A stretch of DNA of 64,000 nucleotides, taken from NCBI GenBank assembly GCA_030268105.1, contig BSDZ01000013.1:1221001-1285000 (forward strand), written 5' to 3'. Of this stretch, positions 10,776-22,900 are shown in pieces; position 1 is the first letter of the stretch, and every line of letters begins with the position of its first letter. Below the pieces are notes generated by a model. It was not told the origin of the DNA. It ran no database searches and worked only from the letters and a program-made list of their open reading frames with translations. Source of the DNA: Volvox africanus. Taxonomy: Eukaryota; Chlorophyta; Chlorophyceae; Chlamydomonadales; Volvocaceae. The translations under genes were made by a program, and so were the position numbers.

Positions 10776-13700
10776 ATGCGTATGAGTGACACCTACAGCA
10801 ACAACAACCACAATGTCATGGGCTTTGCTCCCACTATAACTGTTACAACCACACCTGCTGCTGCTGGGGCCAACCATGCTGCCACATTTCCAGACACCGT
10901 TGCTGCCACCTCCGCTGCCAGCTATAGCAGCAGTAGCAGCAGTAGTACAAACATACGAGCTGCTGGCAACAGTAGTTCTGCTCTCAATCCCATGGCCGCA
11001 AGTAGCAATAATGCAGGCGTACCTACACCTATGGCCACTGCTGCTGCTGCTGTATCCACCGGCGGCAGGATGGACGAAGTTGGTAGGGATAGTAGCCAGC
11101 AGCAGCAGAATGCTCATGATCACACTGTCAGTGACAACATGTGTGACAGCAGCAGAGCTCGTGCTGGCGGCGGTAGTGAGACAGCTAATACCAGAGTTGA
11201 TGATATTGGCGTCCCTGCTGGCGGCGTGGCTTCTGCTGGTGATGGCACCAAGGGTGCTGATGCAGCTACCACCACAGCCCCCGCCACCGTTTTCATTACC
11301 CCTGCTGCCCCTAACGTCGGCGTTGCCACACTAGCAACAGCAGCCTCTGCTAGATTCGGAGCCGCCACCACCCGGTGGCCTCCAATGAAAACACGCATCC
11401 GTAGGCACAGCGTAGCATCTTTGTTGGGTGGTGATGCACTACTGCAGTCGTCTCTCCCTTACAAGGAGGGACCCAGTAGTAGCACCACCATTATTGGCTT
11501 TGGTGGTGCTGCCGTCGCTGCAGGCGGCACTCCTACTACAGCAGGTGTTAGAGACCGCCGAAGTGACCTGGGACCTCTCTTCGGTGCGCGGAATGCTCCA
11601 ACCGGCCCTAGCACTTCATTTACGTCAGGTGGATCCCGGAACGTAAGCGCTGCTGGTAGTGGCTTTCCGTGGTCTGCTGTTACTGCTGCAACCGGCGGTA
11701 CCACTGCTGCTGCTGCTGCAGCTGGTACCGCCGCTGTGGGTCCCAGCAGTGGCAGCGACCGGTCCAGCATGGGTATAGCCACGGCTGTAGCTGCAGCTAC
11801 AGCTGTTTTGGGTGTCAATATTAGCAGTAGTGCGAGATGGGCGTCATCAGGCGGTCTAATAGGGAAAAGGTCTCGAAGGGTCAGCAGCAGCTGTGCGAAG
11901 GTCGCGCCGAAACCATTGGACGAGCAGCAGCAGCGGCAGCAGCAGCAGGGGGGTATGGATCACACAATATCGGCGGCAGTAGTGGTGTCCTCGGTGCCAC
12001 ATGGACGCAGCTGCAGCAATCTGCAGCAGCCACTGCAATCACCCCCCCCCCCATTCCCAGGAGTGCACTTGCTGAGACCAGCAGTGGCGCCCTTACAAGC
12101 CCTACAGCCATGTCGCTCATTGATCAGGGTCGTGCCTGGTCAAAAACCGCTGCCACTGCCACCAGCCTGCTGATGGCGGGACCAATGGTGACAGCAAATG
12201 ACGACAGCAATAGTACGGTTTCACCACGACCATCGGGCTCATTAGTCACCAGCGTAAGCGCCAGGGCCGCACCAACCTCCTCCCATTACGGCATCATGGG
12301 ACGAGATAGTAAAACAATACGTACGGTTCCAGAGCTACCGTTTTATCATCATCATCATCATCAGCAGCAGCAGCAGCAGCATGGACAAAGCACCGCCTCC
12401 GTGCGTCCGCTTCCCCACATCTGCCCAGAGGCAGCAGCTTCCGACGGCAGTAGTAGTCCTGCCCTGCAACTCTCTCCTTCAGGCCCAACATCAAGGCTAG
12501 CAGCGGACGGGGAAGCTGCTGCCAGGTCATTTAGTGGCAAGAGCCTGGACACGCAAGGCCCAATATCTCCTACAAGGGACTTCATGGGCACTCCTGGCAG
12601 CACCGGTGCGCTGCCGTTCTTCCGGTTACGATTCGGCAGCAGGACCAGCCGCCAAAGTGGCAGCAGTGGACGCAAGCCTTTGGATATGCAACCCGAAGAT
12701 AGAGTGTCTGCATCGGCGTCAGCAGTGGAAGCACCGGAGTTCGAGTTAGAACCGAGTTTTGTAGTGAAACCTCCTAACAAGCTATCTTCGCCATCGTCGT
12801 CGGTGCCTCGGGCAGTGCCGCCAGTGGCTTTAGTAGCATCCAAACTGGGAGCAACAACACACGACGCCGGCCATATCAGTCCGGTTGACAGGGCAGCTGC
12901 TGCCGCCACCTCCACTGCTGGAGCTGCCAGGGCATCTGGAGGGCTGGAAAGGGGCATGGTCGTAAGTCCCGCCGTCGGTGGGCCACGTTCCATGGAGTCC
13001 ACCTTATGGCGAGCATATGCACCACCTGCGGTTACTCTGCTCACAAATAACATTATTGCCGGGCCTGAGCCCAGCCCCTCAGGCTCCACACTCTCACCCC
13101 TGTCTAGATGGTTTCACCGCTGGCTGGTCCGGAGCCATGGCAATGGAGGGAGAGACGGCTGGTATGCTCTGTTTCCAGAGGCAGCGCCGATATCGCCCAG
13201 GTCAATGTCGCAGCTGCTGCCGATGGGCCGCAGACTTGGTGATGGCGCTGCGATGTCCGGCAAAGCTAATGCCGCCTCTCCGGCTACTGCTGACGTTGGT
13301 CATGAGCATGGTAAGGCTGTTACTAGCCATGGCGGTGGTGGCGGCGGTGGGACGGCTGCAGTACATCATCAGTCCGGCTGGATCCGGCTGACACCGCCGG
13401 TGCCGCCGCCGCCGCTGCAACGGGCATCAGGACCGATGGCGATCACGAGCCACACTCGACCGCCACTGGTTGTGCGACGCCGTGCATCGTTAGGCGAGCG
13501 GCCCACATATGTTCCACATGGCAATTATCGAGGACGTAGTCTCGAACTCACCTCGAACTCACCTCGAACTCACACGTAAGGCCCATACAGCGAATGCAAG
13601 TATGATGCCAACGCAATGGTTTTCGAGCTCTCGGATCGAGGAGCCGCCCACGGAGCAGTTCACAGAGCACCAGCAGGCAGCAGCTGGAGCGCCAGCTGGG

Positions 13701-14408
13701 GCGGCAGCTGGGGTGGCAACTGGGGCGGCAGCTGGGGCGGCAGCTGGGGCGGCAGCTGGGACCAATGAGCCAGCGGCACAGGTAGTAGGCTGGGCAGAAG
13801 CCCCACAGCCGCAAGGGAGAGGTGAGGGAGGGGTGCTGCCAGGCACAATGGACGACGGTTCAGCAGCGGTGGCGGCACCGGTGCTGCCAACACCATATAG
13901 AGCTCCATCACGCCTACAGCAAGGGCTACGAAAGGGACGCTGGCCGCGGCTCTTCGAAATTTCACCTCCCACCGCTGCACTCAGCCTGGCCGCCACTGTG
14001 GTTGGCAGCATGGGCGGCGGCGGCGGTATCGCAGGGCCTGCACTGCTGCACAAAGCTGTCGCAGCCCTATCACCGTGGAGAGGTGCGATGACGTCGGCAG
14101 AGGACTTGGGTGCGGGTGCGGGTGTGGGTAGCGGCAGCGGCAGCTTGAGCCCCAACGGTGCTGGCAACAGTGTGCCGGCCCATGATGAGCCTGTGGGTGC
14201 AGGACTGCTGGTTCCAACTTTGCCTAGGCTACCGACCCAGGAAGAAGAAGGATCCTTGAGTTTAGAGGAGCGAAGTAATACCGCGACGCAGGAGCAAGGG
14301 CAACGACAGCTGCAGTCGCAGCAGGACGGGAAGAAAACCAAGCATGGCGCAGGAGCCGACCGTTTCACGCTGAAGCGCGCATCAACGGCCCCATTGCAAC
14401 AACTGTAA
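10776..14408 (+). CDS. Unknown Ala/Ser/Thr/Gly-rich low-complexity protein, gene model uncertain
   Basis: Three long overlapping open stretches on the + strand (about 10722-12173, 11837-13579, 13509-14408) share one unusual composition: runs of Ala, Ser, Thr, Gly, Pro and Gln, with His and Gln runs near 12345-12380. They probably belong to one gene. The listed start is the first ATG of the first stretch; an upstream exon using ATG 10471 or 10666 could be joined through an acceptor at about 10759. The first frame change falls between about 11840 and 12052, near a run of 11 C at 12042-12052, and may be a short intron or a base-count error. The second falls at a triplicated 11-bp unit followed by a good donor (GTAAGG at 13577). 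The last stretch ends in TAA at 14408. No known domain or membrane segment is seen. Such low-complexity proteins are common in volvocine algae; the role is unknown. Confidence 0.45.
13541..13573. repeat. Three 11-bp tandem copies within coding sequence
   Basis: CTCGAACTCAC is repeated three times. Because 11 is not a multiple of three, each added copy changes the downstream reading frame, exactly where two long open stretches of this gene overlap. Confidence 0.85.
13678..13762. repeat. 12-bp coding minisatellite
   Basis: About six or seven copies of GGGGCGGCAGCT encode Gly-Ala-Ala-Ala-type units. The frame is preserved by the 12-bp length. Confidence 0.85.
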
Positions 14409-14500
14409 TATAGCAAACGTTTCATGGAGAGTGCGCGTGTGTACCAGAGGCAGGATTAGCTGCCACGTGCGTGCACGTGCAGTTGATTGGTTGCAGCGTC

Positions 14501-14505
14501 TGTAA
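14501..14505 (+). promoter_or_regulatory. Candidate poly(A) signal TGTAA
   Basis: TGTAA lies 93 bases after the TAA of the low-complexity gene, a normal distance for a volvocine gene. It supports the transcript ending here. Confidence 0.5.
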
Positions 14506-15600
14506 GTCTGTGTCGGTCTGTCGGTGCCGTTATTGTGACACAGCGTGTGTCACGTGTTCGTGGACCTATCCCTGTGGAGACGTGCTGGGTATATATGCAG
14601 GGTTTAGGACAGCTTGTAGGATGCTGTGGGTTCCGTAGTGTTCAGTTGCGTGTGTGTGCGTACGTGGTTGATCATGCAGTGACATCCAATGGAGTGAAGT
14701 AGTTCATGTACAAAATGCGTAATGGCGAGCTTTTACTGATGTCGGCCACCGTTTAGAATAATGTAATAATTATAACAATAATGATGATGGTGATAAAAAA
14801 ATAAGATTAAATGATTATGATAACAATATGATAATGATCCCGCCACATTACGCTTGATGGATTTCATTGAACATAAATTTAGCGTGCGCGTGAATCATCT
14901 TCAAAATTTTAGCACGGTGAAAGATGAATATAGGGTTGGTGTCCTATTTGGACGTGACAGTATTTTTGCCGCGACGGATGATAGGGCAGCAACATGCATT
15001 CGTCTTTGTGTTTTCTTCCTGAATTGGGCGATCTGTGAGGATCCATTGACGTCTGTACGTGGCTGAAAGCTTAAATAATGTTAACGTTGTTGTCACGTTG
15101 TTGAGCTGGCAAGGGCGGGTAGATCGGATCTTAAACGCTGACGTGCAAATGAATCGAAGTTTCTTAAAACGCCTTATAATACGTGATGGGAAGCGGCCTT
15201 GCAATCCATGGCGAGCTGGAAATGCCCCGCGGACCTTTTTTTATCTCGCCCATCAAACATTTTTCATGTTGTTGCTTTGTTTCCATGCTAACGTGTGGTA
15301 CGGCATCTCGTCACATACCATTTGATCAGGACTGGATGGACCAACCCATCATTCCCGTTTCTCACAGGCGTTGACTCCTACCCGGCGCCTCATTTCTTAC
15401 ATATCTATGGCGCGCTCTTCACCCTCGCACCATTCATACAAATTATTTATTAAACGTGTTGCCGCTTTCTGCCGATATGTACACGTGAATATAAGCGGTA
15501 ATATTGATTGCTTTCATAGTTCACATGGTGTTTCCATGGCGTTTTCCGAGGGTGTGGCCCGGACGGACCCGCCGGGAAGTCAACCTAGCTAGCCCGCACC

Positions 15601-15670
15601 ATGGAGTTCGAGCGCGGCGCGAGCTTCCCGGTGCCACCTGAAAACAAAAACCCCAACCAGAAGGGAATCT
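15601..15670 (+). CDS. Possible first coding exon of an unknown gene
   Basis: ATG in good context (GCACCATGG) opens a GC-richer 70-base stretch reading MEFERGASFPVPPENKNPNQ and ends at a strong donor (GTACGT, 15671). Base use differs from the AT-rich surroundings. I could not find a convincing second exon, so this may be chance. Confidence 0.2.
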
Positions 15671-16315
15671 GTACGTATCTTTGAGACTTAAACATTTTAT
15701 GTGCGTGTGCATGTGTGTGTGTATGCGGGTTTGCGCGCGTGCTTGTGCATTTCGGGTGAGGCGCCTGTTGGGTAAGGTATTTGCCAACCTCGAGGCGTGA
15801 AGAGGAACGTATGACAAGCCGTGACCTGAAGCGTAGTGATGGTAATCTGATGGGGTTGGATAAGGGTGAAAATAAAGGTTTTCGAGGGCCTCGGGGGAAC
15901 TGCGTGCCTCGGTGCCTGCAGTGATGTGTGTTGATGGGCCAGGGTGGAGTAGCTATGATGTTTATCGTTTTTTCCTGATGATGCGGGTGATAAATCCGGA
16001 CACAGCATTTTTTTCCATAACGCGGTGCTGCAAATACGTTTCCGTGGGTGCGTGCTGAACGTAAGCTGTCATGTCCGGTTTAATTTTGAAAGCGGTTATA
16101 GTGCTTGTTATGGCCTGGCGCAACGGTGTGCGGTGTTGTGGTTTTGCGAGGGTAGAATTCATGGACGGCGGGAGGGAAGACGACTTACGATTCAAGGACG
16201 ATGGGATGGAAGACGATTTACTTTAGATCCGCTTTATTTACATGTCCAACTATATTAGCTTTAGGTCGATCTTTCCTAATCCGGGGTTGAAGCCAGGGTC
16301 TATTAAAGGGTCGGA

Positions 16316-16678
16316 TTGAAACATAGGGAGCTTGACGAAACAGGCCGGAAGTACAATAGTTTTGCACATTTAAAAACACAATCCAATAAGAAAACGTTTC
16401 CATATAAAAATCAGGTTCGTGTGAATCCGAAAAAAAGGCATGAGAAGAATGTGCGCTTCTGCGGAAATCCTCCGAAACCAGCGGTTGAAATGCTTGAACT
16501 ATTGGAACGCATGGACTGCACACGACCTGCACAGTACCAAGGTCCCCAAAAGTGCATGTATATGGGTCTGCATGTTTTGGTTCTGACTGCAAGGGTTTTT
16601 GACGACGAGGGCTTGCCGTACGGCACCCAGGTCAACAGCGCGAACATTAATGAAATGGCAGAATGCCTAGTAATCTGA
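16316..16678 (+). CDS. Possible exon or small unknown protein
   Basis: An open stretch whose right two thirds (about 16440-16678, starting near FCGNPPKPAVEML) has mixed, gene-like codon use, ending TGA directly before TGTAA (16679). The left third is A-rich and unlike coding sequence. No family is recognised. It might be the last exon of a gene beginning at 15601, but the join is not demonstrated. Confidence 0.2.
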   Translation: MKHRELDETGRKYNSFAHLKTQSNKKTFPYKNQVRVNPKKRHEKNVRFCGNPPKPAVEMLELLERMDCTRPAQYQGPQKCMYMGLHVLVLTARVFDDEGLPYGTQVNSANINEMAECLVI

Positions 16679-16964
16679 TGTAAGCTATGAATATGTATTT
16701 TTATAAGCTTAATGGTTAAGTCACAATGTTGATTACGAAGTTTAGCCTTTCAGAATGTCCTTAAGGCTCATGTAAAATGATGTGACATCTGATAATGTTA
16801 GAAAAATGTCAAATATTAAGCTTTGAGAGTGCAGAGCTTGTCCCTTTGCACTCCAATTTGTCGTCACTGACGCGAGCTGCTTTCTCATCGTCATCATTGC
16901 CCGTTTTAACTAGTACAAGGTCAGTCTCTTAAGCATATAACTTGATCATCCGTTCAAGTCCGAC

Positions 16965-19900
16965 ATGCGCCGCCGACCGACAGCCTATTTTAATCCTTAT
17001 CTGATCCTTGCTTTTCGCAGCATCACCCATAGCATCTTCAGTCTTAGGCATGGGCCGCCGGCAGTTGTTTCAGTCGTGGGACAGGTGCGCATCCCGCCCT
17101 CGCCCTGGGTATGTGTATCAAGAAAGCATGTCTGTGTGATGTTAGCCACCCTAAATGTCCTCTTTATGCGTCTCACCTACTGTGGACTCCTCCCCCCGCC
17201 CTGTTACTTCTCGTGCAGCTCCACCCATTGGTACACGGTTGCGCGGGGCGTCCACGACTTCCGCTGCCCCAGCCGCCACCTCTTGATGGCGGTGGCGGTG
17301 GCGGCAGTGAGGGAGATGACACGGAGCTCTCCCTAGCGCAGCTTAAGCAGCGGCAGCCCTCCAACGCCCATGCCAGTATTAGCACTACGGAAAGCGAGCC
17401 GGCAGACCCATTAGGCGCCGCGTTTCTAGGTCATGTAAATACCTCTGCTGCATGCTGGGCACGGCCTACACGCAATGATCTATTACGGCTCGGACAGCGG
17501 TTCACCGCCGCACAGGCAGCCGTGCGGCTTCTGCGCATCGTTGACCAGGACCATGAGCTCATTTGCTCCAAAGCCGAGCGTCCTCTGGGCCTGCGCTCGA
17601 CGACACAGTCAGGTCCCTCATCCCCAACCGGTGATTCGCCCCAATATCGATCTGGGTCGTCATCACTATCTCAAGGCACGAAAGGAGTTCCCAGTCTTGG
17701 AGACAATCCCGACCGCTACAGCTCCCATATAGCGCCGACCGCAGGGCTGGGGGAAGGGCTGGGTGTATCAGCAGCAAAGCCGCACCTCCACGTGCGGCCG
17801 CAACCCGATCCACTCCATACACACTCACCGGGACAGTTTCCCCCCACGGAGCTGCTATCTGGGCTCGACCAGCTGGCATTGAGCGAGTCCTTACAAGTGC
17901 TGCAGCCGTTATTGCCCAGGTTGTCAGTGACACAGCTGCAGGTGAGTGCTGTCTTAACTGGGTCCTAGCTAGATCCCTAGGGGAACTGGAAGACAGTGGG
18001 AACTAGGAGTCAGACCGGGCCTGCCTAGTGCACAGCACAGCCAGCATAGACCAGCACAGCTCAACACAGCACAGCGCAGGTTGGCCCGATCAGGACGCGT
18101 TATGAGATGCGATGTAGCCCCCTTCTTCGGGTACGGACCCCAGTAAGCATCAAACAAAGTTGGAGACAGTGCCGATTTCGTGTCCAAGATCCCGGACGGA
18201 CGGATGGTCTGTTGGTGGGATCTGGGTTTCGAAGCTGTCGCGGGCTGCGTGGGATGTAGGCACGTCTGGTAGGAGGGGAAGGTGCTGGCGTCGTCGGGGT
18301 CTCCATGCTTGTTGGAGTCCTTCTGGGCGAAGCTGTACCGGGGGCATATGGCGCGTGGCAATACTGCTTAGCAAGGTGGCCCGGCTAGTTTTCTGACCCA
18401 GAACTGGCCCCCTGGACACGTCCGCCTGGGCCCTGGAGCGCGAACGTTTCACGCGCTACACCGTATGACAGGAAGGAGTGGGCGTGTAGCTGCTTGCCTC
18501 GCGCTGTACAAGCCGTTAGATTTTAATAGTAAACGCACCGTCTCCTTACCATGTTCAAATACCGAATTGCGCAGAGGATTCTCGAGACGCTGGCGGCAGT
18601 ACGACATGCGCCCACCGACCCGTGGTTCCATGAATGGCTCCTGGCGTCAGGACAGCAGCTGAAGACCGCCGATGCAACAGAGGTGTATGGCATGTTGGTC
18701 GCGATGCGAGTGCTACGGCTGCGGCCACGGTCGCGGGAGTGGGTCAGCGGAGCAGTTTGGGCCTTATCGGAGCACTTACCGCAGCTGGATGCCGTACAGG
18801 TGGGAAGCGAGTTTTGCAAAGAGCAGTTTCTTTTCCACTTTCCTACAGAATGATAAAACACATAGAACGGACGGGGGAACGGACAAAATAGTAATTGTCT
18901 TGCTTTCTCTTGAACATGCGTTCGCATTAACATCGCCTTCCTGCACGTCTAATACACGCGACCACCTTTTGGGACTGGTCACTGCATTTCCTGTCCGATT
19001 CTGTCCTATCTCATCCAATTGCTCCAATAGTCTGGTAAGGTAACACTCAACCGTGACTCCCTCTCTTGTCAGGTGGTGGAACTACTCGGCTGTTTCTCGG
19101 ACATGGCGCTGCGGCCGCCGGAGAAGCTCCTCTCTCGCGCATTTGCGTTACTCCTGCCCGACTTGCCGCAGCTGCAGCCCCGACAAGTGCTGGACTTCCT
19201 GTCCAGCTGTAGCATGCTGCGCGTAGCGGCGCCAGCACACATTCTGAGCTCCGTGTATGGCGCGTTGACACCGTCGACGCTCGCGGTGGCGCCGGTTGCT
19301 CAGTTGTGCAAGCTGACGGCAGCCCTCGCGCAGCTGCGGGCGCAGCCGCCGGTGGGGCTACTGTTGGCGATTGTTGCGCGCGTAGATGCCGTATTGCGGT
19401 CGGCTGTAGCTCCTGCAGGCGCTGGCCACGGAGATGGAGTCGAAATGATGTGGAACAGCAGATCAAGCCCGACGGCTGAGAAAACCGCTAAGGATGCCGC
19501 TTCTTTCGCTTCAAGTTCTTTTTCTTCTTCGACTGCTGCTGTTTCCGTTGCTACTGGTACAACTGAGACAGGGGCAGCGGGGCAAGATGGCGACGAACAA
19601 AGTTCGAGTAAGGCCCGCACACTAAGGCCTCGTCGGGGCAAGGTGCGTCGTTTGCATGTCACTGCCGCCGCCGCTGCTACCACTTCTACTGCCACTGGAG
19701 CCGCAGCCACCACGGCAGCTCCAGAAGAATCGACAGCGACGGATGCCGCTGCGCCCCGCAGCAGCATCCTGAGTCCCTGCATTCAGTCAGCAGCTCCGGA
19801 TCTTGCATCGCCGCTTTCGCCGCCATCAGAGCTTCCACCACCACCATTGGCGGCCATCTTGACGACATCGGAGCTGTCCCGCCTTCTTCGGGACTTGCGT

Positions 19901-22900
19901 CTGCTGGAGGCGCCCTTGCCCCCCGAGTGGGGCGTTCTCTGCGGCCTGTTCCTTGGCTTGGCGACGGACTCCGTCACATCCGTCATGGACGTATCCCATT
20001 TGCTGCGATCCGTGGCTCGCTGCGGACTTACACTCCCGCCCGCCATCGTAGGCGTCGTAGCGGCGCGGCTGGAGACGAGTCTACGCACTGCAACAGAGCA
20101 GAGGTGTAGATGGCGGCAACGGCGACAGCGGTGGCGGATAGGAGAGCTTAAACAGGAGCTGACGCAGCAGCCGTGGCAGCCGCCGCAGAGCAGGGTAGCG
20201 GCGGCGGTGGGGGGATTGGAGGGGGTAGATGGGGCCGACTGGGATGGGGCAGGTGACATGCGGGGTGAGGAGGCCTCGGCGAGCGAGGGTGACGGTGAAG
20301 GTGAAGATAATCTTGACGGCCGCGGCGCCACGGACTTGACGGGATTGTCAGAGGATGGAGCGACGAAGCAGTGGACTCCTCAGGTGAAGCCGAGAGATGC
20401 TAACCTCTTGCTTATGTGTGAGGGGTTTTGCTGCTGCTGCTGGGACTGCTGTTGGGTCACTGCTTTTGGCGCATTGTCTCACACTTGTGGTGCCGTGTCC
20501 TGCTTCCCTCACGATACCATCGTCTTAGCCGTTCTCCTTCCTTTTTCCACTGTACCCTTTACTTTTCCTTTATAACCTTGAATCCTTTATCTTTTCGTCC
20601 TGTTTAATTCTTTTCTATTTCCTTTTTCTGTGTTCTCTTTTTATGTCATATTTTGCCGCTCTTTTTTCCTTTCTCATCTGTGCTGTTGTGCACCATACCT
20701 GCCAGGCTCTTTCCAACACCATCATAGCACTTGTACCGCACGCGCACCACCTTCGGCCGTCCATGCTACGCGCCTTGTACGACAACCTGTACGACAAACT
20801 TGAACGCTTTGACTTGCCAGAACTGTCGGCGACGCTGCATTCGTTGCCGCTTCTGGTGATGCCGCCGCGACGCACGGCATATTGCTCGCACAGTACCGCT
20901 GCTGGTGGTGCGGCGGCCGCCGGCAATAGTGATCGAGCTCCACCCGTCGCTCCATCAGAGCTGGTGGAGCCGTTGCCACCTCCACCGGCGCCCCTCATGA
21001 CATCGTTCTTATCCTGCTTACGTGGTCGCATGAAACGGATGCAGCCTTGGCAGCTCTCGATGTGCCTCTTCGCCCTGCTGCGCCTGGGCGTGCGTCCAGA
21101 GCCCGCCTGGATGGATGCCTTTCTTGGCCAGGTGTACCGCAAGTTACCGTACATGAATGAAGTACAGGTCGCGACTATTCCATGGGTTGTGGCCAAGATG
21201 TCCTACAGGCCGCAGGCGTGCTGGGTGGAAAGGATGCTGGCGGCGGCGGCTGGGCAGCTATCCTGCTTTTCACCTCGGCACCTCTGTCAGCTGCTGTGGG
21301 CAGTGGCAGCGATGGGCTACACGCCGGAATCGGTGTGGATGGCACGCTGGCTGGAGAAGGCCCGTGGGTGTTTCCGTACTTCCGACGGCCGTACGTTGTC
21401 AGCGCTGGCATGGGCTGTGGCGAGGTTAGGGCATCGGCCGGAACGCATGTGGCTTCAGGTGTGCGGAAGGTCGCTTGTGTATGAAGCCGTTGTGGGTGTT
21501 GCACGATCGCACTTATTATTTCGTTTGCTGCAGCAGTGAGCAGTTACAAGAACCAAAATATGGAATCATTTCGTACGAATTTCCTCACAACACTTAATAC
21601 ACATTCTTTTTAATAATTCTCCCTCAGGAGCTCTGCGAGCATCTTGCTCGGCGCTTGCCATACACTTCCCCCCGCGCCGTCTCCAACTCTCTGGCCGCGT
21701 TGGCCGCCTTGGGGTACTGCCCCGACGCCGCTTGGCTGGAAGCTGTCAAGGCGCACATACGTGCGCGGCTCCCGCCGCTGCCGCAGCTGGCCCCGGCCAC
21801 AGCTGGCCCCAGCCACCCGAAAGCACACCCGTCATCGGCTGAAGGTGGCTGCTACAGCCTTCAAGACATGTCCCACGTATGCTACAGCCTTGCACGACTG
21901 GGTCACCGGCCGTCTGACATCTGGCTGGACTGCGTGGCCAACGCGGCCTCACAACTGGCGCTCGGAGATCCAGGGCCGGTGACACGTTCCATCGGTGGCG
22001 GCGCCGATGCGGTGGCGGCGGCGCACGCCAAACACATCGCTTTGCTGATGCTGGCTCTAGCCCGCCATCACCGGCGGCCGCCACCGGCGGCCTGGGCAGC
22101 TCTGCTAGAGGGCCTGTACCCCTCTTTGCCGTATGCATCACCACAGGCGCTGGCAGTGCTGTTGACGGCAGCTGCAGGGTTACGGCTGCCGCTGCGGCGG
22201 GAACATGCCGGCGCATTGCTGCTGGCTTCGCACCGTCGGATGGCGTCATTTAGCATTCCAGGACTGGCTATGGCGTTTCGCGGCTTTGTGGAGCTCGGTG
22301 TGGATCCTGGGCCTCGATGGTTGAGCCGCCTGGAGGAGGTCCTCCTGCAACAGTGCCAGATGCAAGTGCAGCAAAAGGTCGAGCAGGAAATCGATGTTGC
22401 GACTGCTGGTGCGACTGCCTATACAGGTGCCACTGCTGCCGTTGAGGAGATGGCCAAGGAGGAGGAGGAGGAGGAAGGCGTGGGGGAAATGAGTTCGGGG
22501 TCGGTTCTGGAACAGGGAATGCAGCTGCCTCGGGGGCCTATGCTATCGCCCAGGGAGCGGGTCTCCATGCTGTGGGCCGCAGTGACACTGGAAACCTGCA
22601 TCTTGGAGGAGCCAGCAAGGACGTCATATCCGCAAATCCTCCAGCGGCACAGTCCACAGCATCATCCGCAAGCGGCTTCCACTGCCGGCACCGCTGATGT
22701 GCATGGTCACCCGCCGCTGCCACGGTGGGTTCGAAAGCCTGGGCCGCTGCGGCAACCTCTGCGGCTTGCCAGGCTAATCGGACTCCTGCTTCCGTCGCCA
22801 GGCGAACCAGCTGTGGAGACGGAAGAGCGTCCCCCTTTGTATCACTCGATTGATTACTCGAGCTTCAGCGATGATGGTGATGGCGGTATTGCCGGGCCAC

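Larger units (their letters stand above)
14506..16964. other. Intergenic stretch with two weak gene candidates
   Basis: It is mostly AT-rich, with GT-rich patches (15700-15750). Two weak candidates are listed separately: a possible first exon at 15601 and an open frame at 16316-16678. I see nothing else. Confidence 0.35.

Noticed and set aside
13559..14425. 288-residue minus-strand frame opposite the low-complexity gene
   Set aside because: It mirrors the GC-rich repeats of the + strand. The + strand has better composition continuity, a TAA end and a TGTAA signal.
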